A stretch of DNA of 64,000 bases. Source: Enhydrobacter aerosaccus. Its GTDB lineage: Bacteria; Pseudomonadota; Alphaproteobacteria; Reyranellales; Reyranellaceae. The stretch covers positions 1-64,000 of the forward strand of contig CAIWTJ010000010.1 of the NCBI GenBank assembly GCA_903915535.1. The letters run 5' to 3'. Numbering within the stretch: the first letter of the stretch is position 1; each line of letters opens with the position of its first letter. Made by a program: the position numbers and the translations under genes. Under the pieces are notes generated by a model. It worked only from the letters and a program-made list of their open reading frames with translations, made no database searches and was not told the origin of the DNA. Shown here piece after piece: positions 50,702-60,410 of the stretch.

Positions 50702-52312
50702 CTATCCGACGGTTACCGGCGAAAAATCGACGTACCAGCTCTTGGGGTGGACGTAGCCCTTCACCTTGGCGGATATGGCATTCGGCCAGACGTCATGGAC
50801 GACCCATACGAAGACCGCCTCGTCGACCATGCGCGTGTTGATCTTCGCCAGAACCTTGTCGAGTGCCTTGGGGTCGGAGGTCGACCGCGCTTCCTTGGCG
50901 AGCGCATCGAATTCCGGCTCCTGGATGTAGCCCCAGTTCGAGCCCTTGGGCGGGATCTGCTGGCTGTCGATGAAGCGCATGAAGGCGTTGTGCGGGTCCA
51001 TCGTGTTCCAGCTCACGTTGATCGCGCCGAAATCCTTCGCCTCCGGCGCCTTGGCGCCCAGCCGCATGAAGTTCAGGAGCGCGTTCCAGTCCATCACCTG
51101 GAACTCCGCCTCGATGCCCACGTCCTTCCACTGCTGCTGAATCGCCTCGTTCATGATCAGCGGGTACATCTGGCCCGATCCCGAGGTCGAGATCGCGATC
51201 TTGATCTTCACCGGCTTCTTCGGGCCGTAACCCGCCTCGGCCAGCAGCTTCTTGGCCTCGTCCGGATCGTACTTGATCTTGAAGCTGGGCGTGCCGAACC
51301 ACGGATGGTCGGCGGGCACGCAACCGACGGCGGGGGCGGCGAGGCCGCCCAGCACCTTCACGATCGCGTCGCGGTCGATCGCGAGGTTCATCGCCTTGCG
51401 CACGCGGATGTCGGCGGTCGCGGCCCCCGGCAGCATCGAGAGCGTGTAGGGCCACATGTGCGGGATCGCGTTCGTCTCGATCTTGCAACCCGCGGACCTG
51501 AGGCGCGTGAGCGAGTCCGGCGCGGGCGATTCGATCCAGTCGACCTGGCCCGAGAGCAGCGCGGCGGTACGCGTCGAGACGTCGGGGATCGGCAACAGCA
51601 CCATGCGCTCGCTCTTGGGGATGCGGTCCTTGTTCCAGTAGTCGGTGTTGCGCTCGAGCTCGGCGCGCTCGCGCGGCGTCCACGCCTTCATCTTCCAGGG
51701 GCCGGTGCCCGACGGGGACTTGCGGTAGGCCTGCCAGTCCTTGCCGACCCGATTGAAGTTGTCGACCGAGGCGATGGTGAAGCGGTTGAGCAGCGACGGC
51801 ATGATCGTATCGGTGCCGTTGGTCTGCAGCATCACCGTGTGGTCGTCGATCTTCTTATAGCTCACGAGCGGCCACACCGAGGCGATCAGGACGCTGCGGC
51901 CGAGCCGATCGAAGGCGGGCGATTTGTCGTCGAGCGTGCGGTCGAGCGAGAAGATCACGTCGTCGGCGGTGAAGGGCGCGCCGTGGTGGAACTTCACGCC
52001 CTGGCGCAGTTCGAAAATCCACTTCGAGGGATCGGTTGGATCCTGCGACCACTTGGTGGCGAGGCCGGGCACCAGCTTGGCGGGTTCGGTCGCCGAGGAG
52101 AGGTCCCACATGACCAGCGGGTCGTAGAGCGTGTAGCCCATGAAGCGGATGCCCTCGGTGCCCTGGTCGGGGGCGCCGTCGGTGACCGGGATGTCGGCCA
52201 GGGTCATGGCGATGCGGAGCGTCGAGGGCGCCTGGGCGGCCGCTTCCTTGCCGAGGGCAAGAGCTGCGGGAACGGCGGCACTGGCGAGAAGGGCGGAACG
52301 GCGCGTGAGCAT
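50702..52312 (-). CDS. Tat-exported ABC-type solute-binding protein (SBP_bac_5)
   Basis: 536 residues. A twin-arginine signal (LTRRSALLASAAVPAALALG) precedes a peptide/nickel/opine-binding fold: KWIFELRQGVKFHHGAPFTADDV, SPSGTGPWKMKAWTPRERAEL, RVRKAMNLAIDRDAIVKVLG. It delivers peptides or amides to a DppBC-type permease, which is not in this window. GGAGGTGTCC precedes ATG 52312. Divergent from the amidase genes, 95 bp away, so a shared pathway is likely. Confidence 0.9.
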   Translation of the reverse strand: MLTRRSALLASAAVPAALALGKEAAAQAPSTLRIAMTLADIPVTDGAPDQGTEGIRFMGYTLYDPLVMWDLSSATEPAKLVPGLATKWSQDPTDPSKWIFELRQGVKFHHGAPFTADDVIFSLDRTLDDKSPAFDRLGRSVLIASVWPLVSYKKIDDHTVMLQTNGTDTIMPSLLNRFTIASVDNFNRVGKDWQAYRKSPSGTGPWKMKAWTPRERAELERNTDYWNKDRIPKSERMVLLPIPDVSTRTAALLSGQVDWIESPAPDSLTRLRSAGCKIETNAIPHMWPYTLSMLPGAATADIRVRKAMNLAIDRDAIVKVLGGLAAPAVGCVPADHPWFGTPSFKIKYDPDEAKKLLAEAGYGPKKPVKIKIAISTSGSGQMYPLIMNEAIQQQWKDVGIEAEFQVMDWNALLNFMRLGAKAPEAKDFGAINVSWNTMDPHNAFMRFIDSQQIPPKGSNWGYIQEPEFDALAKEARSTSDPKALDKVLAKINTRMVDEAVFVWVVHDVWPNAISAKVKGYVHPKSWYVDFSPVTVG

Positions 52313-52407
52313 GGACACCTCCAGGGTTCCGCCGGACGAAGCAGGAAGTGCGCCATGACGACGGGAGCGATGGACGCGGCACATTTCTTGCTGTTCGATG
52401 GGCGATC

Positions 52408-53688
52408 ATGGCCGCGCCCAATACGCTCACTGCTACGGATATCGCGCGACAGATCGACTCCGGGGCGCTCACGGCCGAGGCCGTCGTGCGGGCCCATCTC
52501 GATCGCATCGACCTGCGAGACAAGGACGTGCTCGCCTGGACGCATCTCGCGCGCGATCCTGCTCTCGAACGCGCCAAAGTGCTCGATCGCGGGCCCCGCA
52601 AGGGGCTGCTGCACGGCGTGCCGATGGGCGTGAAGGACATCATCGACAGCGTCGAGCAGCCGACCGGCTACGGCTCGCCGATCTATGCCAGGCACCAGCC
52701 GCTGGCCGATGCCGCGACGGTGGCGCTGGCCAAGGATGCGGGCGCCATCCTGCTCGGCAAGACGGTGACGACGGAATTCGCCAATCGCCATCCGGGGGCC
52801 ACGCGCAACCCGCACAATCCTGCGCACACGCCAGGCGGCTCCTCGTCGGGCTCGGCGGCGGCGGTCGCGGATTTCCAGGTGACGCTCGCCACCGGCACGC
52901 AGACCGGCGGCTCGGTGATCCGGCCGGGCGCGTTCTGCGGCATCGTGGCCTACAAGCCCACTTATGGCCACTTCCCGATCGCGGGCATGAAGGCCAACAC
53001 CGAATGGCTCGACACGATCGGCGCCTACGCGCGCTCGGTCGAGGACATCGCGCTCTTCCGCGCCGCGTTGATGGCGATCCCGTTCCGGCCGATCGAGAAA
53101 CTCGACACGCCGCCGCGCATCGCGATCTGCTACACGCCGCACCGCGACGAATTGCAGGCCGAAGCCGTGACGGCGATCGAGAACGCAGCCGTTGCCTTCC
53201 GGAAAGCCGGCGCCCAGGTGCGCGAGATGGAGCTGCCGACACCGGTCAACACGATGCGCGCGGGCCAGCACACGCTCTCGGCCTTCGACGGGCCGCGCGC
53301 CCATGCCGACGACGCGCGCCGCTCCTACGATCTGCTGAGCAAGAGCATTCGCGAGGACAAGCTCGCCAAGGGCGCGACCATCGACTACGCGACCTGGGTC
53401 GCCGCGCGCCTGCTGGGCGAGCGCGGCCGCGCCGCCGTCGACTCCCTGTTCGGCGATATCGACGTGATCCTGACGCCGCCCGCCAAGGGCGAGGCGCCGC
53501 TCGGCCTCGAACGCACCGGCGACGCCACATTCAATCTCTTGTGGACGTTCCTGTGGATGCCCTGTGTGACGCTGCCGTATGCGCGCGGGCCCAAGGGCCT
53601 GCCGGTCGGCATCCAGCTCGTGGGCCGCCAGCATGACGATGCCCGCCTGCTCGATATCGCGGCCTGGGCCAAGGCGGCGCTGACATGA
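52408..53688 (+). CDS. Amidase (amidase signature family), tandem copy 1
   Basis: 426 residues. The catalytic triad is visible: Lys76 in GVPMGVKDIID, the cis-Ser in TPGGSSSGSAAAVAD (145-149) and the nucleophile Ser169 in GTQTGGSVIRP. This family also contains GatA, but no GatB or GatC is near, so a small-molecule amide is the probable substrate. ATG 52408 is preferred over 52348, which overlaps the divergent promoter. The stop overlaps the next amidase start (ATGA). Confidence 0.85.
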   Translation: MAAPNTLTATDIARQIDSGALTAEAVVRAHLDRIDLRDKDVLAWTHLARDPALERAKVLDRGPRKGLLHGVPMGVKDIIDSVEQPTGYGSPIYARHQPLADAATVALAKDAGAILLGKTVTTEFANRHPGATRNPHNPAHTPGGSSSGSAAAVADFQVTLATGTQTGGSVIRPGAFCGIVAYKPTYGHFPIAGMKANTEWLDTIGAYARSVEDIALFRAALMAIPFRPIEKLDTPPRIAICYTPHRDELQAEAVTAIENAAVAFRKAGAQVREMELPTPVNTMRAGQHTLSAFDGPRAHADDARRSYDLLSKSIREDKLAKGATIDYATWVAARLLGERGRAAVDSLFGDIDVILTPPAKGEAPLGLERTGDATFNLLWTFLWMPCVTLPYARGPKGLPVGIQLVGRQHDDARLLDIAAWAKAALT

Positions 53689-54950
53689 AGCCGCTCAGCG
53701 CTACCGAAGCGGTGGCCGCGATCGAAGCGGGCACGCTCACGTCCGAGAAGCTGGTACGCGACGCGCTCGAACGCATCGCCGAGCGCGATCCGGTCGTGAA
53801 GGCGTGGGTCTATCTCCATCCCGAGCTGGCAGTGAAGCAGGCGAAGGCGGCCGATGCGGCCAAGGGCGGCCTGCTGCGCGGCGTGCCGGTGGGCGTGAAG
53901 GACATCATCGACACCTACGACATGCCGACCGGCCACAACTCGCCGATCTTCGAGGGCAAGACGCCGTTCGGCGATGCCGCGTGCGTGGCGCTGTGCCGGG
54001 TCGCCAACGCGGTAATCATGAGCAAGACGGTGACGACCGAATTCGCCAACCGCCATCCCGGTCCCACCACCAATCCGCACAATCCCGCGCATACGCCGGG
54101 CGGCTCGTCGTCGGGGTCGGCCGCGGCGGTCGCCGACGGACACGTGCCGCTCGCCTTCGGCACGCAGACCGGCGGCTCGGTGATCCGGCCCGCGGCCTAC
54201 TGCGGCGTGATCGGCTACAAGCCGACCTACGGCGACTTCAGCCGCGTGGGCATCAAGATGCAGTGCCACTCGGTCGACACTCTGGGCCTCATGGCGCGCA
54301 CGATGGAGGACATCGCGCTCTTCAGAGGCGCCGTGCTCAAGCTGCCGCCGGTGCCGATCAACCAGGACCTGCTGGCGCCGCGCATCGGCCTCTGCGGCAC
54401 GCCGATCTGGAAGACCGCTTCGCCCGACACGCAGGCCCTGCTCGAAAAGACCGCGCGCGATCTCGAGGCCAGGGGCGCCAGCGTGGTCGACATCGAGTTC
54501 GGCCCGGCTTTCAACGACATCCTCGACGATCACGCGGCCATCACCGGCTTCGAAAGCTTCCGCAACTATGCCGACGAGCGGCTGCGCAATCCCGGCAAGC
54601 TCAGCCCCGAGATCACTGCCGTGCTGAAGCGGGGCGGCGCGGTGACGCTCGACCGCTACGTCGCGGCGCAACGCAAGACCGTGGCCTTCAAGGCGCATAT
54701 CGATGCCATGTTCGACCATGTCGACGTGCTGCTGACGCCCTCCGCGCCGGGCGAGGCGCCCGAAGGTCTCAAGGAGACCGGCGATCCGCGCTTCAATTCG
54801 ATCTGGACGCTGTCGGGCAACCCGTGCGTCACCCTGCCGGCGGGCAAAGGACCCAAGGGCCTGCCGCTCGGCGTGCAGCTGGTCGGCCTGCGCCACGACG
54901 ACGACCGGCTTCTGTCCATCGCCGCCTGGGTGGCGGCGCGATTGTCGTGA
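53685..54950 (+). CDS. Amidase (amidase signature family), tandem copy 2
   Basis: 421 residues; a paralogue of the upstream gene with the same GVKDIID, GGSSSGSAAAVAD and GTQTGGSVIRP active-site blocks and the shared TTEFANRHPGPTTNPHNPAH stretch. Starts inside the stop of copy 1. The two copies diverge most in the middle, suggesting distinct substrates in one pathway with the solute-binding protein and the downstream M20-type enzyme. Confidence 0.85.
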   Translation: MKPLSATEAVAAIEAGTLTSEKLVRDALERIAERDPVVKAWVYLHPELAVKQAKAADAAKGGLLRGVPVGVKDIIDTYDMPTGHNSPIFEGKTPFGDAACVALCRVANAVIMSKTVTTEFANRHPGPTTNPHNPAHTPGGSSSGSAAAVADGHVPLAFGTQTGGSVIRPAAYCGVIGYKPTYGDFSRVGIKMQCHSVDTLGLMARTMEDIALFRGAVLKLPPVPINQDLLAPRIGLCGTPIWKTASPDTQALLEKTARDLEARGASVVDIEFGPAFNDILDDHAAITGFESFRNYADERLRNPGKLSPEITAVLKRGGAVTLDRYVAAQRKTVAFKAHIDAMFDHVDVLLTPSAPGEAPEGLKETGDPRFNSIWTLSGNPCVTLPAGKGPKGLPLGVQLVGLRHDDDRLLSIAAWVAARLS

Positions 54951-54962
54951 GTTTACGCAAAG

Positions 54963-55072
54963 TCCTCACCCTGAGGAGGCGCGTAGCGCCGTCTCGAAGG
55001 GTGGGCAACCCGCACCTCGTCTGAAGCCCATCCTTCGAGACGCGACCCTGCGGGCCGCTCCTCAGGATGAGG
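54963..55072. repeat. REP-like inverted repeat pair
   Basis: Two arms face each other: TCCTCACCCTGAGGAGGCGC with CGTCTCGAAGGGTGGG, and CCCATCCTTCGAGACGCGAC with CCGCTCCTCAGGATGAGG. The core CTCATCCTGAGGAGC-GTCTCGAAGGATGGG is a widely dispersed intergenic repeat of Rhizobiales and relatives. It lies between the second amidase and the M20 gene and may form a stable hairpin in the transcript. Confidence 0.75.
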
Positions 55073-55100
55073 TCAATGTGTTTCCGAAGGGAGAAGCAGC

Positions 55101-56327
55101 ATGCCCAAGATCAACGGTGAACGACTCCTGGCCGACCTGCGGCGCATCGCCGACTTCGGCCGCTACGAGACCGGCGTGCATCGCCCGCATCTGTCGAAGC
55201 AGGACGTCGAGAGCCGTCACTGGCTGATGGGCCGCATGAAGGAAGCGGGGCTGGTGCCCGAGATCGATGGCGTCGGCACCGTGATCGGCCGCAGCCCAAA
55301 GACCGGGCCGCGCCTGCTGATGGGTTCGCACTCCGACACTCAGCCGCGCGGTGGCTGGCTCGACGGCGTGATGGGCGTGATCTACGGGCTCGAAGTGGCG
55401 CGCGCGCTCGCCGAGGATCCCGACACGGCGCATCTCGCCGTCGACGTGGCGTCGTGGGCCGATGAAGAAGGCCACTGGGGCCAGATGACCGGCAGCCGCT
55501 CGTTCATGGGCATGCTCTCGGAAGAGGACATCGACAAGTCGCGACACCGCGACGAAGGCACGCCGATGCGCGAGGCGCTGAAGGCGGCCGGCCTCGAAGG
55601 CGTGCCGCGCGCGCATCTGGAAGAGGGGCGCTATCGCGGATATCTCGAGGCGCATATCGAGCAGGGCGGTCTCCTGGAGGCGGGCGACAAGCGCATCGGC
55701 GTGGTAACCGCGATCGTCGGCATCTACGTCTATCGCCTCACGTTCAAGGGCATCCAGAACCATGCCGGCACGACGCCGATGCCGATCCGCAAGGACGCGG
55801 GCGTGGCGATGATGAAGCTCTACAACGACGTGATGGAGAAGTTCCCGACGATCAGCGGTCCGCGCAGCGTGTGGACGGTGGGCAAGATGTCGGTCGAGCC
55901 CGGCGCGCCCGCGATCATTCCGGGCAAGGCCGAGATGATCCTGCAGTTCCGCGACGCCGACAAAGTTATCCTCGACCGCTTCGAGGCCGCGGTGCTCGAG
56001 ATCGTGGCGGCGCACAACAAGAAGGGCCCGTGCACGGTCGAGTGCGTGAACCTGTCGAAGACCATGCCGACGGTGATGGACGAGCGCTTCCTTGATGCGC
56101 TCGACGAATCGGCCGAGGTCCATGCCAAGGGCAAGCATGTGCGCATGCCGTCGGGCGCGGGCCACGACGCGCAGGTGATCGGTCTGAAGGTGCCGGCGGC
56201 GATGATGTTCGTGCCGTCGATCGGCGGCATCTCGCATCACTTCACGGAGAATACCGCGGACGCCGACATCGTGCTGGGCTGCCAGGTCTTCGCCGATGCC
56301 GCCGCCAAGATCCTGAAGAGCAACTAG
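55101..56327 (+). CDS. M20-type Zn-dependent amidohydrolase (N-carbamoylase/allantoate amidohydrolase family)
   Basis: 408 residues. LLMGSHSDTQPRGGWLDGVMGV gives the first metal His and Asp, WADEEGHWGQMTGSRSF the Glu-Glu pair, YLEAHIEQGGLLE the third, and GGISHHFTEN the last His. The IQNHAGTTPMPIRKDAG lid-dimer segment is typical of N-carbamoyl-L-amino-acid hydrolases. AGGGAGAAGCAGC precedes the ATG. Together with two amidases and a solute-binding protein it suggests uptake and stepwise hydrolysis of amides or hydantoin-like compounds. Confidence 0.85.
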   Translation: MPKINGERLLADLRRIADFGRYETGVHRPHLSKQDVESRHWLMGRMKEAGLVPEIDGVGTVIGRSPKTGPRLLMGSHSDTQPRGGWLDGVMGVIYGLEVARALAEDPDTAHLAVDVASWADEEGHWGQMTGSRSFMGMLSEEDIDKSRHRDEGTPMREALKAAGLEGVPRAHLEEGRYRGYLEAHIEQGGLLEAGDKRIGVVTAIVGIYVYRLTFKGIQNHAGTTPMPIRKDAGVAMMKLYNDVMEKFPTISGPRSVWTVGKMSVEPGAPAIIPGKAEMILQFRDADKVILDRFEAAVLEIVAAHNKKGPCTVECVNLSKTMPTVMDERFLDALDESAEVHAKGKHVRMPSGAGHDAQVIGLKVPAAMMFVPSIGGISHHFTENTADADIVLGCQVFADAAAKILKSN

Positions 56328-56653
56328 CCGAAGAGTTTGCGAAGTTCGCCCTTTGCCGCTTCGAGCGTGCGCTTGCGGCTGGCGGAGAGATCCTTTCCGG
56401 CGCGATTGATGTAGAAAGTCAGCATCGACATGGCCGAGCGCAGCGGCGCCGACTTGCGCTGGCGGCTGCGTTCGGCGGAACTTTTCAGGGACACGGCGAT
56501 GTCGTGCGCGCTGCGCTTCGTGAAGACGCCGCTTTCGAGATCGAGCGCATGGCTTGTACGCGTTACTTTTCCCGACCATTTCTTGAGCTTGGCCTGAGTG
56601 CGCGCGCCAACCCGGCCGTGCGGCCGGGACAGTCGTTTCGGGTGGCGTTTCAT
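56324..56653 (-). CDS. DUF3175 protein
   Basis: 109 basic residues. The motif WSGKVTRTSHALDLESGVFT, then SAHDIAVSLKSSAERS, RKSAPLRSAMSMLTFYINRA and LEAAKGELRKLFG follows the DUF3175 consensus closely. Members are small, highly basic and of unknown role, perhaps DNA-associated. Convergent with the M20 gene, overlapping by 4 bp. Confidence 0.8.
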   Translation of the reverse strand: MKRHPKRLSRPHGRVGARTQAKLKKWSGKVTRTSHALDLESGVFTKRSAHDIAVSLKSSAERSRQRKSAPLRSAMSMLTFYINRAGKDLSASRKRTLEAAKGELRKLFG

Positions 56654-56693
56654 GTGAGCTAAACGCCGCGCGGTACGCGTTCGTTGCCTTGCC

Positions 56694-59474
56694 CTAGATC
56701 TGGCCGGCCTGGATGTTCCGCCAGTAATTCCGGAGCGCTTCCATCGGCACGCCGGACCCCGCCATCGGGGCGTGCTCGCCCAGGATCTTCGTCATCGTGT
56801 AGTAGCCGAGCGACCGGTAGCTCTCCATCTGCGACTCGGTGAAGAACTGGTCGGCTGTCGTCTCGTGCGGGAAGGTGAGGTTGGCCAGCGCGTAGGCGGC
56901 GACGTCGGCGGGCTCCTCGCCGTTGTTCATGAACCCGGGTTTGACATAAAGCACGTAGGCCTCGGTCGACGGGCTCTCCGGATAGGTGATCTTGCCCAGC
57001 GCATAATACAGCTTCGGCTTGGGCTCGACGCCACGCTTGCCGATCTCGATCTTCTTGAAGGCGATGCGGACACCGAAGTCGATCCAGATCTTGCGGACCG
57101 CGTTGCCGAGGTCCTCGAACGTGCAGTCGGGGTCGCAACCGGCGTCGCTGACGACGATCATGCGGCAGCGCCGGCGGACCATCTCGTAAAGGCCGAGATT
57201 CTCGAAGTGCCCGCCATCGGACAGGTAAATGTAGTCGCTGGCGTCGGTGGTGAGGCCGAACAATTCCTGGAAGAGCTGCCAGACGCCCCAGCGCGGTCCC
57301 TCGAGCCTGGCCTTGTCTGTCGACGGATTGCCCAGCCACCAGCCCAGGCGGACGTTGAAGAGCGTCATCACCAGGCCGACCAGCGGCGAGGAATGGTAGC
57401 CCTGGTTGGGGCTGGCGGCGGCGCCGGAGACCGCCATGGCGGTGCCAAGCGTCAGGCCGCCCGCCTTGCTGGCATAGGTGCTCGTGGGATGCATGCCGAC
57501 ATACTCGTTGCCGACCGTGAGCGGCGTGGCGGCAAAGGACTCGGCCTTGCGTTCCTGCCAGGCGTTGTTCGTCCCGGAGACGACGTTGAGCGCCATGTTC
57601 ACGACATGGAACAGCCGCGGCCGCGGCGCCGCCGGATCCCGGGATGTCGGCGGAAACATCAGCCTGGCGCAGCGCAGGTTGTCCTGCGAATCGAAGCCGG
57701 TGAACGGATCGCGGCTTTCGCTTGCCTGCCCGGCGGCGCCGCGGCCCGAACCGAGGAAGGCCCGGATCAGCCTGTTGCGGTACAGCGCGTGCGTGGAAAA
57801 CCGGTTCACGTTCACGAACCAGGCAAAGCCGCCGAAGAAGGCGACAAGTACCAGGAACGTAGCGGTGACCGTGGCGAGATGCCGGCCTTCGTCGGCCTCG
57901 CCGAACCAGGTTGCGGCGCGGTCCGTCGATTCCAGCAAGGCGATCAGATCGGCCAGCCAGCTCGACAGGACGATGGCGATCGTCACCAGGAACACCACGC
58001 TCGCGAGCGCAAGCACCTTGGTCATGGGCAGGCTCACGGCCGGCTTCTTCGTTGTCGACTGAGCCAGCGTTCTTGCGCTGGCGCCGATCTTCGCAGCGAG
58101 GGCGCCGAGGCCGATGCCGCTCGCCGCGGCGAGGGCGCTCGAGACGGTCTTGTCGAAGAAGCCCTGGATTTCCGGCGCGTAGAGCACGAGCGCGGCGAAC
58201 GCCGCCCAGACGACGGTAAGTGCCAGGAACCAGCCCGATGAGCGCGCCAGCCATTCGCGTTCGTCGTCGCCGCGGATCGATCGGCTCGTCAGCCCGAGGT
58301 AGATTGAATCGGCGACGAACAGCGAGACCGCCATCCAGCCCACCCCGAAGATCGCAAGCAGGCGGAAGTCGCCGACGGTCTCGGCGGCGAGCGCGCAGCC
58401 CCATCCCAGCATCAATCCCGCGAGGCTGCCGCAAATGACCCAGGCCACGAGGAGCCAGTAATCCCGTTCCGTCTGGAGCGACCACAGGAGGTCGGTGCGC
58501 CAGGCTTCGACTTTCTCCTTCACGTTCCTCGTCGCGGCCTCGTCATCGGGGGCGAAGCGTTCGCGGCTACCGAAAGCCAGGAACGCGATCAGCCACGCGG
58601 CCCCATAGAACGCCGCGCCCAGGACCGCGCCCGAGACCGGGCCGACATCGATTCCGAAAACGGGCTTGTTGCCGCTCGCGACATAGATGGAGAGCAGCAT
58701 CGCCGCGACATAGGTCGGGAAAAGCGCGCACCAGATATAGGCGCTTTGCGTGATGCGCTTGTCCTGCGTGCCGCCGAGACGGCCTTTGACCGACGTGATG
58801 AGGGCCAGCAGGATCGCGAGCGCGGCGCCGACGGCGAGGAGATTTCTCGACCAGTCGCCCCAGTCGGGGGCCGTCTGCAAGACCGCCACGGCGCCGATCG
58901 GGATGAGGAACAGGGCGAGGAAGAGCGGCAGGTAGATCAGCCAGTTCAGGGCCAGGTTGCGGATGTAGAGCGCGACCATCGTCCAGGTGTCGGCCGAGAG
59001 TGCCCCGAGCCTAGGCGTGAGGTAGTTGCTGTTGGCCCGGATCCCGGTCAGCTCGAACGGTTCGCGATAGTTTGGCGCCGGGCGTTTCCATAGATTGGTC
59101 TGGACGATCGTCTCCTTGGCGTCTGCCGGGATCGTCGGGTCTTCGTACACCGCGGCGCGCCATGCGGTCAGCCACGAGCCGATATAGCCGCCGCCCGAGA
59201 CGGTCGACAGGTAATGGAACTTGCCGAGGATATCCTTCTCCGCGAGCGCCTGCAGGATGCCGAAGCCGAAGGACGCGCTGCGGATGCCGCCGCCGGACAG
59301 ACAGAGGGCCGTGCGCGGTTCGGCCAGGCCGTGAATCCGGCGATGGAGCTGGCCGATATCCGCAGGCCGCCCTTCCTCGCCCACGCCGTGAATCACAGCG
59401 TATTCCTCGATCAGCGCATCGACGACGGATTGTTCGCGCGAATCTACCGGCTTGCCGCTCGAAGTATCGACCAT
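56694..59474 (-). CDS. Large membrane patatin-like phospholipase
   Basis: 926 residues. The patatin domain is split by membrane segments: TALCLSGGGIRSASFGFGIL (oxyanion Gly-rich loop), YLSTVSGGGYIGSWLTAW with nucleophile Ser in VSGGG near residue 94, then about ten spans (residues 180-560), and the catalytic Asp in YLSDGGHFENLGLYEM near residue 755. The insertion of a polytopic domain between Ser and Asp is characteristic of a bacterial patatin subgroup. It likely acts on membrane lipids. ATG 59474 is supported by the GGGGGAGCGCC leader. Confidence 0.8.
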   Translation of the reverse strand: MVDTSSGKPVDSREQSVVDALIEEYAVIHGVGEEGRPADIGQLHRRIHGLAEPRTALCLSGGGIRSASFGFGILQALAEKDILGKFHYLSTVSGGGYIGSWLTAWRAAVYEDPTIPADAKETIVQTNLWKRPAPNYREPFELTGIRANSNYLTPRLGALSADTWTMVALYIRNLALNWLIYLPLFLALFLIPIGAVAVLQTAPDWGDWSRNLLAVGAALAILLALITSVKGRLGGTQDKRITQSAYIWCALFPTYVAAMLLSIYVASGNKPVFGIDVGPVSGAVLGAAFYGAAWLIAFLAFGSRERFAPDDEAATRNVKEKVEAWRTDLLWSLQTERDYWLLVAWVICGSLAGLMLGWGCALAAETVGDFRLLAIFGVGWMAVSLFVADSIYLGLTSRSIRGDDEREWLARSSGWFLALTVVWAAFAALVLYAPEIQGFFDKTVSSALAAASGIGLGALAAKIGASARTLAQSTTKKPAVSLPMTKVLALASVVFLVTIAIVLSSWLADLIALLESTDRAATWFGEADEGRHLATVTATFLVLVAFFGGFAWFVNVNRFSTHALYRNRLIRAFLGSGRGAAGQASESRDPFTGFDSQDNLRCARLMFPPTSRDPAAPRPRLFHVVNMALNVVSGTNNAWQERKAESFAATPLTVGNEYVGMHPTSTYASKAGGLTLGTAMAVSGAAASPNQGYHSSPLVGLVMTLFNVRLGWWLGNPSTDKARLEGPRWGVWQLFQELFGLTTDASDYIYLSDGGHFENLGLYEMVRRRCRMIVVSDAGCDPDCTFEDLGNAVRKIWIDFGVRIAFKKIEIGKRGVEPKPKLYYALGKITYPESPSTEAYVLYVKPGFMNNGEEPADVAAYALANLTFPHETTADQFFTESQMESYRSLGYYTMTKILGEHAPMAGSGVPMEALRNYWRNIQAGQI

Positions 59475-59538
59475 GGCGCTCCCCCGATTGCCCGTCGTTG
59501 GCCCAACTTATAGCTGAGCGCGCCTCGGGGCCACCACT

Positions 59539-60354
59539 CTAGTGGGTGAGCACGAACCTCGAAAAAGCCGCCTGCTTGTCGGGCGGCAGCTTGGGCGGTG
59601 CGCCGTCGATCTTGAGATCGATGTCGCACGCGCGCAGCGAGGGGAGCGCCGCGAACCGGTTCAGCCCTTCGAGATCGTCGTTGCTGAAGCCGGTCTCGGT
59701 CAGCATCTGGATCATCTCGGGAGGCGTCGCCATTGCCTGCGGTTTGCCGCCGTTGGACCGGCCGCTGCGATAGGCCGTTTCCATCTTCGCCAGGAAGTCG
59801 TTGAACAGCGCGCGGGCTTCCGGTGTGAGCTGGCTGACCGGCTGGACGCCGTTCATCGCGAAATCGCGGCACGATTGCGGGTCGTCCTTGCGCAGCTGCG
59901 TCGCGAGTGCAAAGCGCGCCGCCATCACGGCGATCACGGTCTTGTCGTCGGCGGCGGCCAGCATCGGGCGGATGTAGTCGCGGCTGACGGCGCCCACGGC
60001 ATAGAAGGCGCGCGCCGGCACGCCTGGCGCCACCGGCTCGCGCTGGTCTTCCAGCATGGCCTCGCGGATCTCCTTCTCCGCCTGGGGATTGTCCTTGATC
60101 GCCTGGCCGATTAGCGGCGTCGCGCGCAGGTTGACGATCACTTGTTCGAGAGGCGACAGCGGCACGCTCTCGAGTTGGATGGTCAGCACCAAGCCCGTGG
60201 CAGCCGCGAGCAGGACCGCGATGATCGCGACCAGAACCACGTTCCGCTTGGGAATTCCGACCGGCGCTCTTGTTGATACAATGTCGGTTGTCACATCGAT
60301 GCCTCGGGGCGGTGCGCCCCCGTCAAGCTTAAGCATAACGCGCCGGAATTGCAT
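59539..60354 (-). CDS. Membrane-anchored hypothetical protein
   Basis: About 271 residues with one N-terminal span (RNVVLVAIIAVLLAAATGLVLTI) and an extracytoplasmic helical domain (SPLEQVIVNLRATPLIGQAI, REPVAPGVPARAFYAVGAVS, DDPQSCRDFAMNGVQPVSQL). Two Cys may be disulfide-bonded. ATG 60354 or 60336 is the start; the upstream 60393 adds residues overlapping the divergent promoter. Probably co-expressed with the patatin 64 bp downstream. Confidence 0.6.
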   Translation of the reverse strand: MQFRRVMLKLDGGAPPRGIDVTTDIVSTRAPVGIPKRNVVLVAIIAVLLAAATGLVLTIQLESVPLSPLEQVIVNLRATPLIGQAIKDNPQAEKEIREAMLEDQREPVAPGVPARAFYAVGAVSRDYIRPMLAAADDKTVIAVMAARFALATQLRKDDPQSCRDFAMNGVQPVSQLTPEARALFNDFLAKMETAYRSGRSNGGKPQAMATPPEMIQMLTETGFSNDDLEGLNRFAALPSLRACDIDLKIDGAPPKLPPDKQAAFSRFVLTH

Positions 60355-60410
60355 CCGCGACCCGAATGCATACACTGTGCGGCGAGGAAACAAAAAGGCG
60401 GTTTTGACCG

